Assembly: GCA_030432235.1 (NCBI GenBank)
Contig: JAUIHT010000001.1
Location: forward strand, 1,302,001 to 1,366,000
Length of the DNA: 64,000 nucleotides
Direction of reading: 5' to 3'
Origin: Verrucomicrobiia bacterium
GTDB lineage: Bacteria > Verrucomicrobiota > Verrucomicrobiia > Opitutales > Cerasicoccaceae
Shown: positions 1 through 9,058 of the stretch, piece by piece
How the letters are laid out: each line of letters begins with the position of its first letter
Position numbering within the stretch: position 1 is the first letter of the stretch
The notes under the pieces: model-generated
Database searches by the model: none
The model's input: only the letters and a program-made list of their open reading frames with translations
Told to the model about the DNA's origin: nothing
Made by a program: the position numbers and the translations under genes

Positions 1-38
1 GGTCGTCGGATGTGTACGCACGTGGAGGCGCTATCTTT

Positions 39-383
39 ATGCTGCTGTGGCTAGTGCCGCTTGTGTATGTGGTGATCAAGGAGTCGCGGTCTACCCGCGA
101 ATCATCGGATTTTTTCCTGTTGGTGCTTTCCCTGCTTGGCTGCCTGATTGGATGGGTGGGCTCTTTGAATGTGGCCAAGCATGTAGGGCTGGCCTTGGCC
201 TTTGGCGGGCTGGCCAGACCACATCTTTTTAAATACGCGTGGTTGCTGGGTGCTTTCGCCTGGCTGCCGGCCACCGGATGGCTGGCCCACGCGACGCCGG
301 TGAACGGCTGGCCGCTCAGGACAGTATTGCTGGTGCTGAGCCTTGGCATCTCATGGCCCTGGTGGAGGCGGGGGCGCGCATGA
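39..383 (+). CDS. Small multi-pass inner-membrane protein of the EPS/exosortase-type locus
   Basis: A protein of about 114 residues, almost wholly hydrophobic, with roughly four predicted membrane segments and a basic C-terminal tail (WWRRGRA). I chose ATG 39 because GGAGG lies about 10 nt upstream; the frame stays open to the window edge through a GTG at 12, so a longer start or a 5'-truncated gene is possible. Its stop overlaps the start of the EpsI-like gene (ATGA), which implies translational coupling. The loosely periodic Leu/Gly/Ala segments recall the membrane part of exosortase-type proteins, but no catalytic Cys/Arg/His set is visible, so it is not itself an exosortase. Function unknown; a role in polysaccharide or sorting membrane assembly is inferred from context only. 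Confidence 0.6.
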   Translation: MLLWLVPLVYVVIKESRSTRESSDFFLLVLSLLGCLIGWVGSLNVAKHVGLALAFGGLARPHLFKYAWLLGAFAWLPATGWLAHATPVNGWPLRTVLLVLSLGISWPWWRRGRA

Positions 384-973
384 AGTCATGGCAACGAAAC
401 ACCCTCTGGGGAGGCAGTGTGCTGGTTATTCTGCTGGCACTGGCGGTGGAATTTATTCCGCGTGAGGATGCACGGGAGCGCCTGCTGGCCATCCCGGATC
501 AGGGACCGGGATTCACCAGCCGGATGACGCCGCTGAACGAACAGGAAGTGGAGCTTCTGGGAGATGCGTCGGCGGTGAAGCGTGTTGTCCTGCCCGAGGG
601 GGAACCGCCTTTTCTGTTTTCCGCCATCGACGGATCGCGCAACCGGCACGCGGTTCACGATCCGAGGTACTGCTTCGTCGGGGCGGGATGGGAGATAACC
701 AAGGCCGTGCCTATCGAGACTCCGCGCGGCGAAATCATGGCGCTGGAGCTTTCCCGCGATGGCGAAAGGCGGCAGGCCCTGTATTGGTTCAGCGACGGTG
801 ATGCCTGGTTTGTCGCGCCCACGGAATATTGGATGAAGGCGACCCTGCGACGCTTGAGCTTCGGCCTCAGCGGCGAAGAGCCGGTTCTGTTCATTGTGCA
901 GACACTGGAGCCTGGGAGCGTGGATGATGAGGTGGATGTTGACCTGCTGGAAAGGCTGGACCCATGGAAGTAG
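380..973 (+). CDS. EpsI-like exosortase-associated protein
   Basis: A 197-residue protein with an N-terminal membrane anchor (about residues 7-24) and a periplasmic domain. The segment HDPRYCFVGAGWEI matches the conserved EpsI/DUF3485 core, usually H-x-P-x-x-C-x-P-x-x-G-W, including the invariant Cys and Gly-Trp. EpsI proteins are encoded with exosortases and EPS operons and are thought to assist sorting or polysaccharide assembly at the inner membrane; their biochemical reaction is unknown. The start at 380 overlaps the preceding stop (ATGA) and the gene overlaps the O-antigen ligase start by 10 nt, so the three form one transcription unit. No exosortase is visible here; it may lie upstream of the window. 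Confidence 0.72.
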   Translation: MKSWQRNTLWGGSVLVILLALAVEFIPREDARERLLAIPDQGPGFTSRMTPLNEQEVELLGDASAVKRVVLPEGEPPFLFSAIDGSRNRHAVHDPRYCFVGAGWEITKAVPIETPRGEIMALELSRDGERRQALYWFSDGDAWFVAPTEYWMKATLRRLSFGLSGEEPVLFIVQTLEPGSVDDEVDVDLLERLDPWK

Positions 974-2487
974 TCAAACTGCTCATCAAGGTCGGCATCA
1001 TCCTGATCGGCATGTCCGTGATTCCGCTGGCCGTGGCTTGGCTGGCCAACCGTGCGGCGGTTTGGCGGCGCCTCATCCTGGCGGGTACGGTCCTGATGCT
1101 GGTGCGCCCTCCGGGTAACTTCACGCTGATGCTGTACTCCATCGATTGGTATCGCGGGCACACGAAAGGATTCGAGTTCAACATGCTCTGGATGGTCGGA
1201 GCCGGACTCATCCTGGCGGCGATGTTGAGGGGCAGGCGTCCCTGGCTGTTGCTGCCTGGAGTATTGGCGTACTCGCTATATATCGTGATGGGTTCCTTGT
1301 CGATATTCGGGGCCTACGAGCCGCTATACGGGCTCATGGCATTGTTCAAATTTTCCCTGGTGTTCCTCATTGCCATGGGCGTGTGCCTGTCGATTGAGGA
1401 CAGCGAAGACATTCATTGGATACTGCGGGCCTTTGCCGTCGCGCTGGTGATGAATGTGTTGGTTTGCCTGAAGATGCGTTACCTGGAAGGGCGTTACCAG
1501 ATTCCGGCCTGGTTCGAGCATCAAAACCCCATGGCGATGTGGTGTTACTTCACCGCGTTGCCGCTCTTGGCGGTGGCATTGGCGAAGGATGTCAGGCTGC
1601 GGGACTCGCTTTGGTATTTCATCGGCTTCGGTACTGCCGGACTGAGCATCGTGCTCTCGGTTTCGCGTGCATCGCTGGCGGCTATCGGAGCTGGGTCGCT
1701 TTTCCTGCTGGGGGCCAGTTTTCTGCGCGGGGTAACACCTCGCCGGATGGGTGTGCTGCTGGTGATGGGGTCCGCTGGAGGCATCATCTTGCTCATGGCC
1801 ATGGATACGCTCATGCACCGGTTCGAGTCTTCCGAGGACACCGGGCCGGAGAACGATTTACGCTGGATTCTGAACTATCAGTCCAAGGCGATGCTCGACG
1901 ACCATTTCTTCGGGGTGGGGTGGAACAGTTTCGGGATTGCCAACAGCCGCCCGGAAGGCACCGAGTACAGTCAGCTCCTCGAAAAATGGAATGCCAACCG
2001 CGGCCACACCATCGTGGCGGAGCATTACTTCGCCAATCCGCTGACCGAAAGCCACTACTGGCTCATTCTGGCCGAAACCGGTTACCTGGCCTTCACCGCC
2101 TTTGTGCTATTTGAGCTGACAACGCTCTACTGGTGCCTGCGCGGTGTGTGGCATTATCGCAAGTCCATGCTGGGCTTTCTCTGCCTGGGCATCGGTGTCG
2201 CCTTTGCCATCACCTACCTGCACAGCAACCTCGAGCGTGTGCTGACCCAGACGAAAAATCTGTCCACCTGGATGGTGATGGTGGGCGTCCTGATGCGCAT
2301 CGAGCTGTGGCGCCGCTCCGGCTATTTACCCGCAACCTGGGATGGCAAACGTTCCGAAGTGACGACAACGTCGATGGCAAAAGCCAGTCCGGCTAAGCCG
2401 GCTCGGCGGCGTCCTCGCCTGCTGGAGCCAGTTGCCCGGAAACGTACTTTCAGCCTCGCGCCGCAATCCGAAACAGATAGTTTATAA
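964..2487 (+). CDS. O-antigen ligase/polymerase family (Wzy/WaaL-type) membrane protein
   Basis: A 507-residue polytopic membrane protein with about 10-12 hydrophobic segments. It has a large periplasmic loop (about residues 285-360) containing NDLRWILNYQSKAMLDDHFFGVGWNSFG, followed by a segment with SHYWLILAETGYL. A large loop with an FGVG-type turn and a downstream His/Glu-rich stretch is typical of the Wzy_C/O-antigen ligase superfamily, which joins or polymerises undecaprenyl-linked glycans on the periplasmic face. The C-terminus (about 445-507) is a basic cytoplasmic tail rich in Arg, Lys and Pro. It overlaps the EpsI-like gene and is followed after 8 nt by a glycosyltransferase. Ligase and polymerase roles cannot be told apart from sequence alone. 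Confidence 0.82.
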   Translation: MEVVKLLIKVGIILIGMSVIPLAVAWLANRAAVWRRLILAGTVLMLVRPPGNFTLMLYSIDWYRGHTKGFEFNMLWMVGAGLILAAMLRGRRPWLLLPGVLAYSLYIVMGSLSIFGAYEPLYGLMALFKFSLVFLIAMGVCLSIEDSEDIHWILRAFAVALVMNVLVCLKMRYLEGRYQIPAWFEHQNPMAMWCYFTALPLLAVALAKDVRLRDSLWYFIGFGTAGLSIVLSVSRASLAAIGAGSLFLLGASFLRGVTPRRMGVLLVMGSAGGIILLMAMDTLMHRFESSEDTGPENDLRWILNYQSKAMLDDHFFGVGWNSFGIANSRPEGTEYSQLLEKWNANRGHTIVAEHYFANPLTESHYWLILAETGYLAFTAFVLFELTTLYWCLRGVWHYRKSMLGFLCLGIGVAFAITYLHSNLERVLTQTKNLSTWMVMVGVLMRIELWRRSGYLPATWDGKRSEVTTTSMAKASPAKPARRRPRLLEPVARKRTFSLAPQSETDSL

Positions 2488-2495
2488 TAATCTCC

Positions 2496-3815
2496 GTGGA
2501 TTCATCCAAACAGCCCCGCGTCCTCGTCATCGCCGAAGCCGCCAACCCGCGCCTGACCAGTGTGGCGCTGATTGGCTATTCGCTTTCGAGTGCCTTGATG
2601 GAGGTTGCCGACGTCCATCTGGTCACCGAACTGCGCAACCGGGATGCGCTTTTGGAAGCCGGGTTTCCGGAGGAGCGGATGACGGCCATCGATAACCGCC
2701 GTTTGCAGGGGTTCGCCTTTCGCTTTGCCAAGTTGCTACGCGGTGGCGAATCTCTCGGCTGGACGATTTACTCGGCCTTCTACAATTTCGCCTATCCGGT
2801 TTTCGAACGGAAAGTATGGAAGGCGTTTCAGGCCAGACTTCAGGCTGGTGAGTTCGATATCGTCCATCGGGTGACGCCCCTGAGCCCGACGACGGCGAGC
2901 CCGTTGGCCAGAAAACTGAAGAAGCTCGGCATTCCGTTTGTGTTGGGGCCCTTGAACGGCGGCGTCCCCTGGCCGAAGGGGTTCGACGCGGTTCGCCGCC
3001 AGGAAAAGGAGTGGCTCAGCTACGTGCGGGGCCTCTACAAGCTAACGCCGGGCCTTGGAACCACACGGGATGCCAGCGCGGCGCTCCTGCTGGCTTCGGG
3101 CCATACCTATCGCGAGGTGGTCACCACAGACGCCCGCCGCCAGAGCGCGTTGTATTTGCCGGAAAACGCCATCGACCCGGCGCGTTTCCCCGAGGCCGAA
3201 GAGGTTCCCCAAACCGATGTGCTCAGCCTCGCCTTCGTCGGTCGGCTGGTGCCCTATAAAGGCGCGGCCACTTTGCTTGAGGCAGCATTGCCTCTGCTGA
3301 AGCAGAACAAAGTCCGCCTGGATATCATCGGGGACGGGGCGGAAATGGGACGCCTCAAAGCGATGGTCGCGGAGCATGGGCTGGCGGCGGTGGTCTCCCT
3401 GCCCGGATGGATTCCCCACGAGCAGCTTCACGGCCGCTTGCGCCAATCTCAGGTCTTCGCTTTTCCCAGTGTGCGGGAATTCGGCGGCGGGGTCGTTCTC
3501 GAAGCCATGGCGCTGGGCTTGGCGCCGGTCATTGCCGATTACGCCGGGCCCGCCGAATTGCTGCCGGGCGATTGCGGTTGGCGCGTGCTGTTCGACTCGG
3601 CGGAGACCCTGCGGGAGCACTTCCGTGAGCGATTGGAATACCTGGCGGACCATCCCGGGGAAGTGCTGGCAGCGGGGCGGCGGGCGAGCCGTTTTGCCCG
3701 CGCACATTTTACCTGGGGAGCGAAGGCAGGGCAAATTCGGCAGGTCTACGATTGGGTCCTGCACAACGGCGAGAAGCCACGCTTCCCTTTTGCCTATAAC
3801 CCGGAGCAATCGTGA
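2496..3815 (+). CDS. Glycosyltransferase, GT4 family (GT-B fold)
   Basis: A 439-residue cytoplasmic glycosyltransferase starting at a GTG codon. The C-terminal half has the GT4 core: a nucleotide-binding start (LSLAFVGRLVPYKGA), a glycine turn (IIGDGAEMGRL), and the E-x7-E type segment EFGGGVVLEAMALGLAPVI followed by AGPAELL. The N-terminal half opens with VLVIAEAANPR and carries the acceptor-binding Rossmann domain. GT4 enzymes are retaining transferases using UDP-, GDP- or ADP-sugars; the donor cannot be read from the sequence. It closes the forward EPS operon and converges with the Wza-like gene, with stops only 2 nt apart. Confidence 0.87.
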   Translation: MDSSKQPRVLVIAEAANPRLTSVALIGYSLSSALMEVADVHLVTELRNRDALLEAGFPEERMTAIDNRRLQGFAFRFAKLLRGGESLGWTIYSAFYNFAYPVFERKVWKAFQARLQAGEFDIVHRVTPLSPTTASPLARKLKKLGIPFVLGPLNGGVPWPKGFDAVRRQEKEWLSYVRGLYKLTPGLGTTRDASAALLLASGHTYREVVTTDARRQSALYLPENAIDPARFPEAEEVPQTDVLSLAFVGRLVPYKGAATLLEAALPLLKQNKVRLDIIGDGAEMGRLKAMVAEHGLAAVVSLPGWIPHEQLHGRLRQSQVFAFPSVREFGGGVVLEAMALGLAPVIADYAGPAELLPGDCGWRVLFDSAETLREHFRERLEYLADHPGEVLAAGRRASRFARAHFTWGAKAGQIRQVYDWVLHNGEKPRFPFAYNPEQS

Positions 3816-3817
3816 CG

Positions 3818-4927
3818 CTATGGGGCGGCCGCCGGAGCCGCTGAGGATGAGCCGGATGTCGTGATCGGCACCGTGACCGTGGCTCCGGTTTCCGAGCCCG
3901 CCGCGCGCGCGCCCTCGTTGATGGCGATGGCCTGTGCGGCGCTGCGCACCACGTCCTTGACGTAGTCGTACGCCGTCGTCCACGGGTTCTGCGGTATCCA
4001 GACGATATCGCCCGGTTGCAGAGGGATGTCCGGAGCGGCGCCTTTCATGATTTTGTCGAAGTCCACTACCGCGACCTGGGGTTCGCGCAACGAGCCGCGC
4101 ACGATGACGACTTTGGACAGGTGGGCCAGGCGGCTTGGGCCGTGCCCGTAGGCGATACACTCGGCCAGGCTGAGCGAATCCTTGAACGACACGGCTTGCG
4201 GTTGCTCGACGTAACCGAGGAGCAGGACGGAGTTGGACTGCGCCGAGGGCAGGTAAATGTAATCGTTGTGGCGCAGGTAGATGTTCTGGCTCATGTCGCC
4301 GTCGCGAACGAGCTTGGTGAAGTCGACCGGCAGGATTTCACCGTCGCGAATAACGATGCTCGAACCCAGATCGGCCAATTCCTCGGTGGAGCCGGAAAAG
4401 CGCGCACTGAACAATCCGCCGGATGCGGCGATAGCCTCGATTAAAGTGGTGGGCTGGCGTAGGGGATACAGGCCCGGTTCGTAAACCCGCCCAAGCATCC
4501 AGTAGCGGCGGCTTTGCACTTCCACCAGCGTGATGTTGACCACAGGCGAGGCGTAGTCACGCGCCAGTTTTTTCGTCAGCCGCTCGCCCAGCTCGCTGAC
4601 AGTCAGTCCCTCGGCCTGAACGCCGCCGGCCAGGTTGTAGTAGACCATGCCGTCGGGCATGATGAAAGTCCGCGCGAGGGTGCCGGGGATTTCCGCGATC
4701 TCGATTTCCAGAATGTCACCGGGGCCCAGCCGATAGGGTTCGTCGGGCGGCTTGAGCATCTCCGCCGTGATTTTGCCTTCCGGCTCGAATTGCTCGAAAA
4801 CGACGTCGCGGGAACTGGTTGCCGCCTTGACGTCATAAGGGTCGAAGTCGGACTCGGGCAGCCGCACGCAGCTGCTCAGCAGAGCAAGCAGGGTCAGGAG
4901 GAGACTGCATGAAAGAGCGGTGCGCAT
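3818..4927 (-). CDS. Wza-type polysaccharide export lipoprotein
   Basis: A 369-residue outer-membrane lipoprotein candidate. The start at 4927 gives a classic signal peptide ending in lipobox LSSC (Cys about residue 20); the longer open frame upstream has no signal character and overlaps the neighbouring gene. The mature part contains the polysaccharide biosynthesis/export domain (YRLGPGDILEIEI, PDGMVYYNLAGG) and two SLBB-like repeats (RRYWMLGRVYEPGLYPL; VLLLGYVEQPQAVSF). Wza homologues form the octameric outer-membrane channel for capsule or EPS. The C-terminus has an Ala/Ser/Pro-rich low-complexity tail. It lies 4 nt downstream of a second Wza-like gene and behind the Wzc-like co-polymerase. 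Confidence 0.85.
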   Translation of the reverse strand: MRTALSCSLLLTLLALLSSCVRLPESDFDPYDVKAATSSRDVVFEQFEPEGKITAEMLKPPDEPYRLGPGDILEIEIAEIPGTLARTFIMPDGMVYYNLAGGVQAEGLTVSELGERLTKKLARDYASPVVNITLVEVQSRRYWMLGRVYEPGLYPLRQPTTLIEAIAASGGLFSARFSGSTEELADLGSSIVIRDGEILPVDFTKLVRDGDMSQNIYLRHNDYIYLPSAQSNSVLLLGYVEQPQAVSFKDSLSLAECIAYGHGPSRLAHLSKVVIVRGSLREPQVAVVDFDKIMKGAAPDIPLQPGDIVWIPQNPWTTAYDYVKDVVRSAAQAIAINEGARAAGSETGATVTVPITTSGSSSAAPAAAP

Positions 4928-4931
4928 GAGC

Positions 4932-5900
4932 CTAGTTGTTGATGATGTGTGGCGTGTGGATGTTGACGAAATTGACCGCCGCGCTGGTGATGAAGGCGCG
5001 TATAGCGGCGTCGGCCAGCTCTTCAAGCTCGGCGGTTGGTCGGTCGGCCACGTAGACGATGTCTTTTGGTTGCAGCCTGAAGTCGGGCGTGCGCCCGGTC
5101 AGGATGTCGGCGACGTTGACCTCGAAGACCTCAGGGTTGGTGAGGCTGCCGCGCACCACGATGACCCGGTGTATCCAGGCTTTGGGATCATAACCCAGCC
5201 GGCGGCTGAGGGCGGTGACCACAGTGGCGTTGGGCGTGAAGCTCTGTACGCCTGGCTGGCCCACGGCGCCGAACACGTAGTACTGGTTCGTTACGTTTGA
5301 AGCGAAATAGATGTAGTCGTTGGGCTCGATGCCGATGTTTTGCGCCATGTCGCCCTTGAGAAACAGCTTTTGGAAATTCACATCCAGGCGTGTGTCCCCG
5401 CGCACGATGAACGAGCGTTCCATGTCCGCCAGCTCGACGGTATTTTGTTCAAACAGGCCGACCTCCATGCCGCCCGCGCGGGCCACGGCCTCGATGAGCG
5501 TCAGAGGGCGGTCCAAAGTGTAGACGCCGCGTTTCACCACCTTGCCCATGATGGAGTAGCGTTTGCTTCCGATTTCCTCCGGCGTGATGATGACGCGCGG
5601 GTTGCGGAAGTAGCTGGCCAGTCTCTCGTCGAAGAGCCGCCGGGCCTCGTCGATGGTGAGGCCGTTGATATTGACGTTGGTGGCCTGCAAATAGCTGACC
5701 GTACCGTCCGGTGCGATGCGTATGCCCGGGCGGTCCAGTTCGGGGCGTCCGTAATAGGCGAAATTGATGACATCGCCCGGCCCCAGCTCGTAGCGTTCGC
5801 GCCAGGATTCGAAATCCTGCTCCGCCTCCTCGGATTGAGCGTGAAGGCCGGCCAGGGACGCCAGGAGACTGAGCCCGAGAACTGTCAGCGTGCGCGTCAT
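4932..5900 (-). CDS. Wza-like polysaccharide export protein, second paralogue
   Basis: A 322-residue protein with a cleavable signal peptide (about 1-21, ending LHAQ) but no lipobox Cys. It then has the export-domain signature YELGPGDVINFAYYGRPEL, a beta-grasp repeat (IMGKVVKRGVYTLDRPLTLIEAV) and a second SLBB-like unit (YYVFGAVGQPGVQSF). The fold is the same as the downstream lipoprotein, so the operon carries two related export proteins. One may form the outer-membrane pore and the other a periplasmic collar or adaptor, which is inference. The start overlaps the stop of the co-polymerase gene by 4 nt (ATGA). Confidence 0.85.
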   Translation of the reverse strand: MTRTLTVLGLSLLASLAGLHAQSEEAEQDFESWRERYELGPGDVINFAYYGRPELDRPGIRIAPDGTVSYLQATNVNINGLTIDEARRLFDERLASYFRNPRVIITPEEIGSKRYSIMGKVVKRGVYTLDRPLTLIEAVARAGGMEVGLFEQNTVELADMERSFIVRGDTRLDVNFQKLFLKGDMAQNIGIEPNDYIYFASNVTNQYYVFGAVGQPGVQSFTPNATVVTALSRRLGYDPKAWIHRVIVVRGSLTNPEVFEVNVADILTGRTPDFRLQPKDIVYVADRPTAELEELADAAIRAFITSAAVNFVNIHTPHIINN

Positions 5901-7873
5901 GCGTTAGCGGTCGATGCGGGTTTCTTGGTGAACAATTTGCCGATCAAAAGACCGCCACTCTCCAGAGCCTGTGCTACGGTGTTGGGCGGGGTATCTCGGA
6001 TCAGGATGAGCCCATCCGGGGAAGGGAGCGTGTTGGAGAAAAGGCGAACCTGCTTTTTGAGTGCCTTCGGCGCAACAGACTCATCCAGCAGGTAGAGCCA
6101 ATAGCCGGATTTCTCCAGCACCGGCAAGACCGCCGGATAGGGGTCGCCGTTCATGCGCAGGAGCACGGGGCCTTGCTGCAAATTCTTCCAGGCCCAGGCT
6201 TCCCAATCCTCCAGGTTTCGCCAGTGCGTCGCTCTGTCATTGACTACTTCCGGTGGGAGGCCGGGCTTTTGACTGATGTCCAGCACGCTCAACTCCAGTT
6301 CGTCCCGCTTGGCCAGGCGGGACAGGCTTTCCCAGAAGCGGGCCTCGGTTTGCGGCTCGGCCTGGATGCTGATAATGACCAGATAGCCTTCCCTTTGGAG
6401 GCGGATCAGGTCTGTCAGCCAGAATGCATTCAATTGAGATTCCCAATCGTCGCTCTGTCCGGCGGGCAGCTCAAGGACGGGTAGGCACTTGGCTGCGATA
6501 GAGTATTCCAGGGGCGTCGTACGATAGGGGCGGCGTATCTCCAGCACGAGGCAGAGCAGCAGGCCGGCGCCGACGCCCAGGACAAAACCGGCGCCCGCCA
6601 TCAGCACAGCTATCTTCCGGTTTTCTGTGACGTTTACGTCGCTTTGGTCAGGGTTCTGAAAGATTTCCCAGTAGCCCGGAGCGTTCTCCGCGTAGATGCG
6701 TGCTTCCTGCAGGCGGCTGTTCAGCAAATCGTAAGCGCGGCGCAGTTGATCGCGCCGTTGTAACAGGTCGCTGTACCGAAGTATCTTTTGGGGCAGGTTC
6801 TGCAACTGCTTGCGCTGGCTTTCCACCATCTTCTCGTACTCGTTGACGCGCTGCTGAAGTTGCAGTTGCTCGTTGCGCGCCTGCACGATTTCGAGGTACA
6901 GTTGATTGCCCAGCGGGGTGCCGGTGTAGCGGCGCAGATCGTCGTCCGTATGACCGGTTTCATCGGCCAGTTTTTCTTCCAGGTAGGCGATCTCGTAGAG
7001 CTTCTCTTTGACCAGGGGGTTGGAGTCCGTGTAGCGGCCCCGCAACTGTGCCAGCTCTTCCCGAGCTTTCTTCAACTGTCCTGAAACTGGGCTCTGGGCC
7101 TGGAGTTCCTTGTTCAGGCTCGCGATCTGCTGGTTTTTGGAGGCGAGCAGAATGCGGGAGTCTTCCAATTGCAGTTGAATCGCGGCCAGCGAACTCAGGG
7201 CGGATTCGAGCTGCTTGTCGCCATCGAGAAAATCGTGTTCGCTGGAGAAGGTCAGCAACTGCTGGTTGATGCGTTCGAGGTCCTGCGTGAGGCTGTGGTT
7301 TTCCTCTTCAAGGAGCTCACGCATGGCCAGGGCTTCGCGGCGTTGCAGGTTTTTTGTATAGTGGACGATTTCGTCCGCCCACAAATTGACGGTCTCCAGC
7401 GAGCGTTGGGGGCTGTCATTGGAGTGAACTGTGATGTAAAAGAAATCGGTCCCTTCGAGCTGCTCGATTTCCACCTGCTTTTTCAGCGCTTGAGGGTCGA
7501 TGCCCAGAGCGTTGGCAGTGCGCTGGATCGTTTCATTGGCGAGCAGGGTGGAGCGCAGGCTGCGATCATTTAATTGACGCGGACGAAAGGCGTCGCCTTG
7601 TTCCCCGGTCTTGATGACGGAGGACACAGGCTTTTTCATCAGTTGCAGGGAAACGGAATAGCGCTCCGTATTCCAGAGAGAGCCCACCAGATAGCCGATG
7701 ACTGCGAGCAGGAGCGCTAAACCGCCCGGCCAGTAAAGCCGCCGCACGATGGCAAACAGCCAGCGTAGCGGATCGAAGCCCAGAGGAAAACGAAATCCGT
7801 GGCCCAGGTCCGTAACGGGCTCTGTTACAGAGCTCCCGGATGATGCCTGCGATCTCGTCGTGGATTCCGTCAT
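5897..7873 (-). CDS. Wzc/GumC-like polysaccharide co-polymerase with a degenerate BY-kinase domain
   Basis: A 658-residue protein with an N-terminal membrane segment (about 48-66), a long periplasmic region rich in heptad coiled coil (about 150-400), a second membrane segment (about 420-443), and a cytoplasmic C-terminal domain (about 450-645). This is the Wzz/GumC/Wzc layout that sets polymer chain length and links synthesis to the Wza channel. The C-terminal domain keeps the strand pattern of a bacterial tyrosine kinase, but where Walker A (GEGKS/T) should follow the first strand it reads ISIQAEPQTEARFW, and no Tyr cluster ends the protein. A catalytically dead kinase is likely. It is the first gene of a coupled minus-strand export operon. 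Confidence 0.82.
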   Translation of the reverse strand: MTESTTRSQASSGSSVTEPVTDLGHGFRFPLGFDPLRWLFAIVRRLYWPGGLALLLAVIGYLVGSLWNTERYSVSLQLMKKPVSSVIKTGEQGDAFRPRQLNDRSLRSTLLANETIQRTANALGIDPQALKKQVEIEQLEGTDFFYITVHSNDSPQRSLETVNLWADEIVHYTKNLQRREALAMRELLEEENHSLTQDLERINQQLLTFSSEHDFLDGDKQLESALSSLAAIQLQLEDSRILLASKNQQIASLNKELQAQSPVSGQLKKAREELAQLRGRYTDSNPLVKEKLYEIAYLEEKLADETGHTDDDLRRYTGTPLGNQLYLEIVQARNEQLQLQQRVNEYEKMVESQRKQLQNLPQKILRYSDLLQRRDQLRRAYDLLNSRLQEARIYAENAPGYWEIFQNPDQSDVNVTENRKIAVLMAGAGFVLGVGAGLLLCLVLEIRRPYRTTPLEYSIAAKCLPVLELPAGQSDDWESQLNAFWLTDLIRLQREGYLVIISIQAEPQTEARFWESLSRLAKRDELELSVLDISQKPGLPPEVVNDRATHWRNLEDWEAWAWKNLQQGPVLLRMNGDPYPAVLPVLEKSGYWLYLLDESVAPKALKKQVRLFSNTLPSPDGLILIRDTPPNTVAQALESGGLLIGKLFTKKPASTANA

Positions 7874-7909
7874 GCTAAGATGGGTTTTATTATTAGAGCA
7901 GGCCGTCGC

Positions 7910-9058
7910 TTAGGGGAGTTCTGCGCGGATAGCTTGTATGAAATTCGATTCAAATGTTGGCAGGGAATATGAATTTAGTACACGATTTCTTTGTCGATCG
8001 GTAAAATTTTGCTCATCCTTAAGTGCATAGTTAATAGCTTCTTCCATGCTTTTCGCGTCTGCGGGAATGAAACGCCAGGGTGCGGGCAGGAAATCGTGCA
8101 TGCCATCCCGGTCCGCCCCGACGATGGGTACTCCGCAAGCCGCAGCCTCCAGCATGACGAGCGGAAAGCCTTCGAAGCGCGAGGGGATAAGCAGCGCGTC
8201 GAGGGCAGGGTAGAGCTTTTCGGGATGCTTTTCCCAAGGCCGTATGATGACTCGGTTTTCCAAACCGTACTGCTTGACGAGCTCCTTGAGGTTTGCCGCG
8301 TCCGGGCCGTCGCCGACGAAGAGGACTTTGGCCTCGGCGAGGGGACCAGCCCAATCGCTCATCGAGCTGACAACGAAATGCTGTTGCTTTTGCTTGAACT
8401 CGATGCGTCCGCAAAGGCCCAGGAGCAAGCCCTCCGGTAAGTCCTGTTCCCGGCGGCATGTTTCTTTGTCGGCGGGTATGAATCGCTCCGTGTCGATGCC
8501 GTTTTCGACAATGTGTATGGGGGCCGTGGCGCCGCGCTCCTTGAGCATGGACGCAATGCACTCGCTGATGGTCATCCAGGTGTCGGGCACCTTGAAGAGG
8601 TAGCGGGTTGTTTGATCGCGCAGTCCGCCCAGCTTGGCGCCCATCAGTTTCATGGTATGCGCCACCGGGATATAGCTCATGAGCTTGCGCCCGGATTGCC
8701 TGGCCCCGAGCAGCGCCAGCGAGCTATCCTCGATTTCTCCCTGCAACAATACTACGAGATCGGCGTTCAGGGAGTCAAAGGTGCGGGCTAGTTGTGCGAC
8801 TTTGTTTTTGCTGAAATGATTCCGAAGCGCTTGCAGCTTTTGGGTAATACATGGGGCGTGATGCAGCTCCAGATTTCCGCCTGCTTGAATGATGGCATCC
8901 GCCTGCTCCTGTAAGCGTCGATTTTGCGGGTTAAAGACGAGCTTGGCCTGGATGTCGCCAGTGGCTGCCACCGCTGCTATCCCACGAGCAGCCATTAGCT
9001 GGTGACCGCCGAAATCCGAATTATCATCATAAAAGACTACTATGGGTGCGGCGCTCAT
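7910..9058 (-). CDS. Glycosyltransferase, GT4 family
   Basis: A 382-residue GT-B glycosyltransferase. The N-terminus (IVVFYDDNSDFGGHQLMAA) carries the donor-proximal GGH turn, and residues about 195-330 hold the GT4 nucleotide-sugar domain: NGIDTERF, LGLCGRIEFKQKQ, LFVGDGPDAANL and SRFEGFPLVMLEAAACGVPIV with the two spaced Glu residues. It lies 36 nt upstream of the co-polymerase and is probably the first gene of the minus-strand export operon. The product is likely a cytoplasmic enzyme adding one sugar to a lipid-linked repeat; donor and acceptor are unknown. Confidence 0.87.
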   Translation of the reverse strand: MSAAPIVVFYDDNSDFGGHQLMAARGIAAVAATGDIQAKLVFNPQNRRLQEQADAIIQAGGNLELHHAPCITQKLQALRNHFSKNKVAQLARTFDSLNADLVVLLQGEIEDSSLALLGARQSGRKLMSYIPVAHTMKLMGAKLGGLRDQTTRYLFKVPDTWMTISECIASMLKERGATAPIHIVENGIDTERFIPADKETCRREQDLPEGLLLGLCGRIEFKQKQQHFVVSSMSDWAGPLAEAKVLFVGDGPDAANLKELVKQYGLENRVIIRPWEKHPEKLYPALDALLIPSRFEGFPLVMLEAAACGVPIVGADRDGMHDFLPAPWRFIPADAKSMEEAINYALKDEQNFTDRQRNRVLNSYSLPTFESNFIQAIRAELP

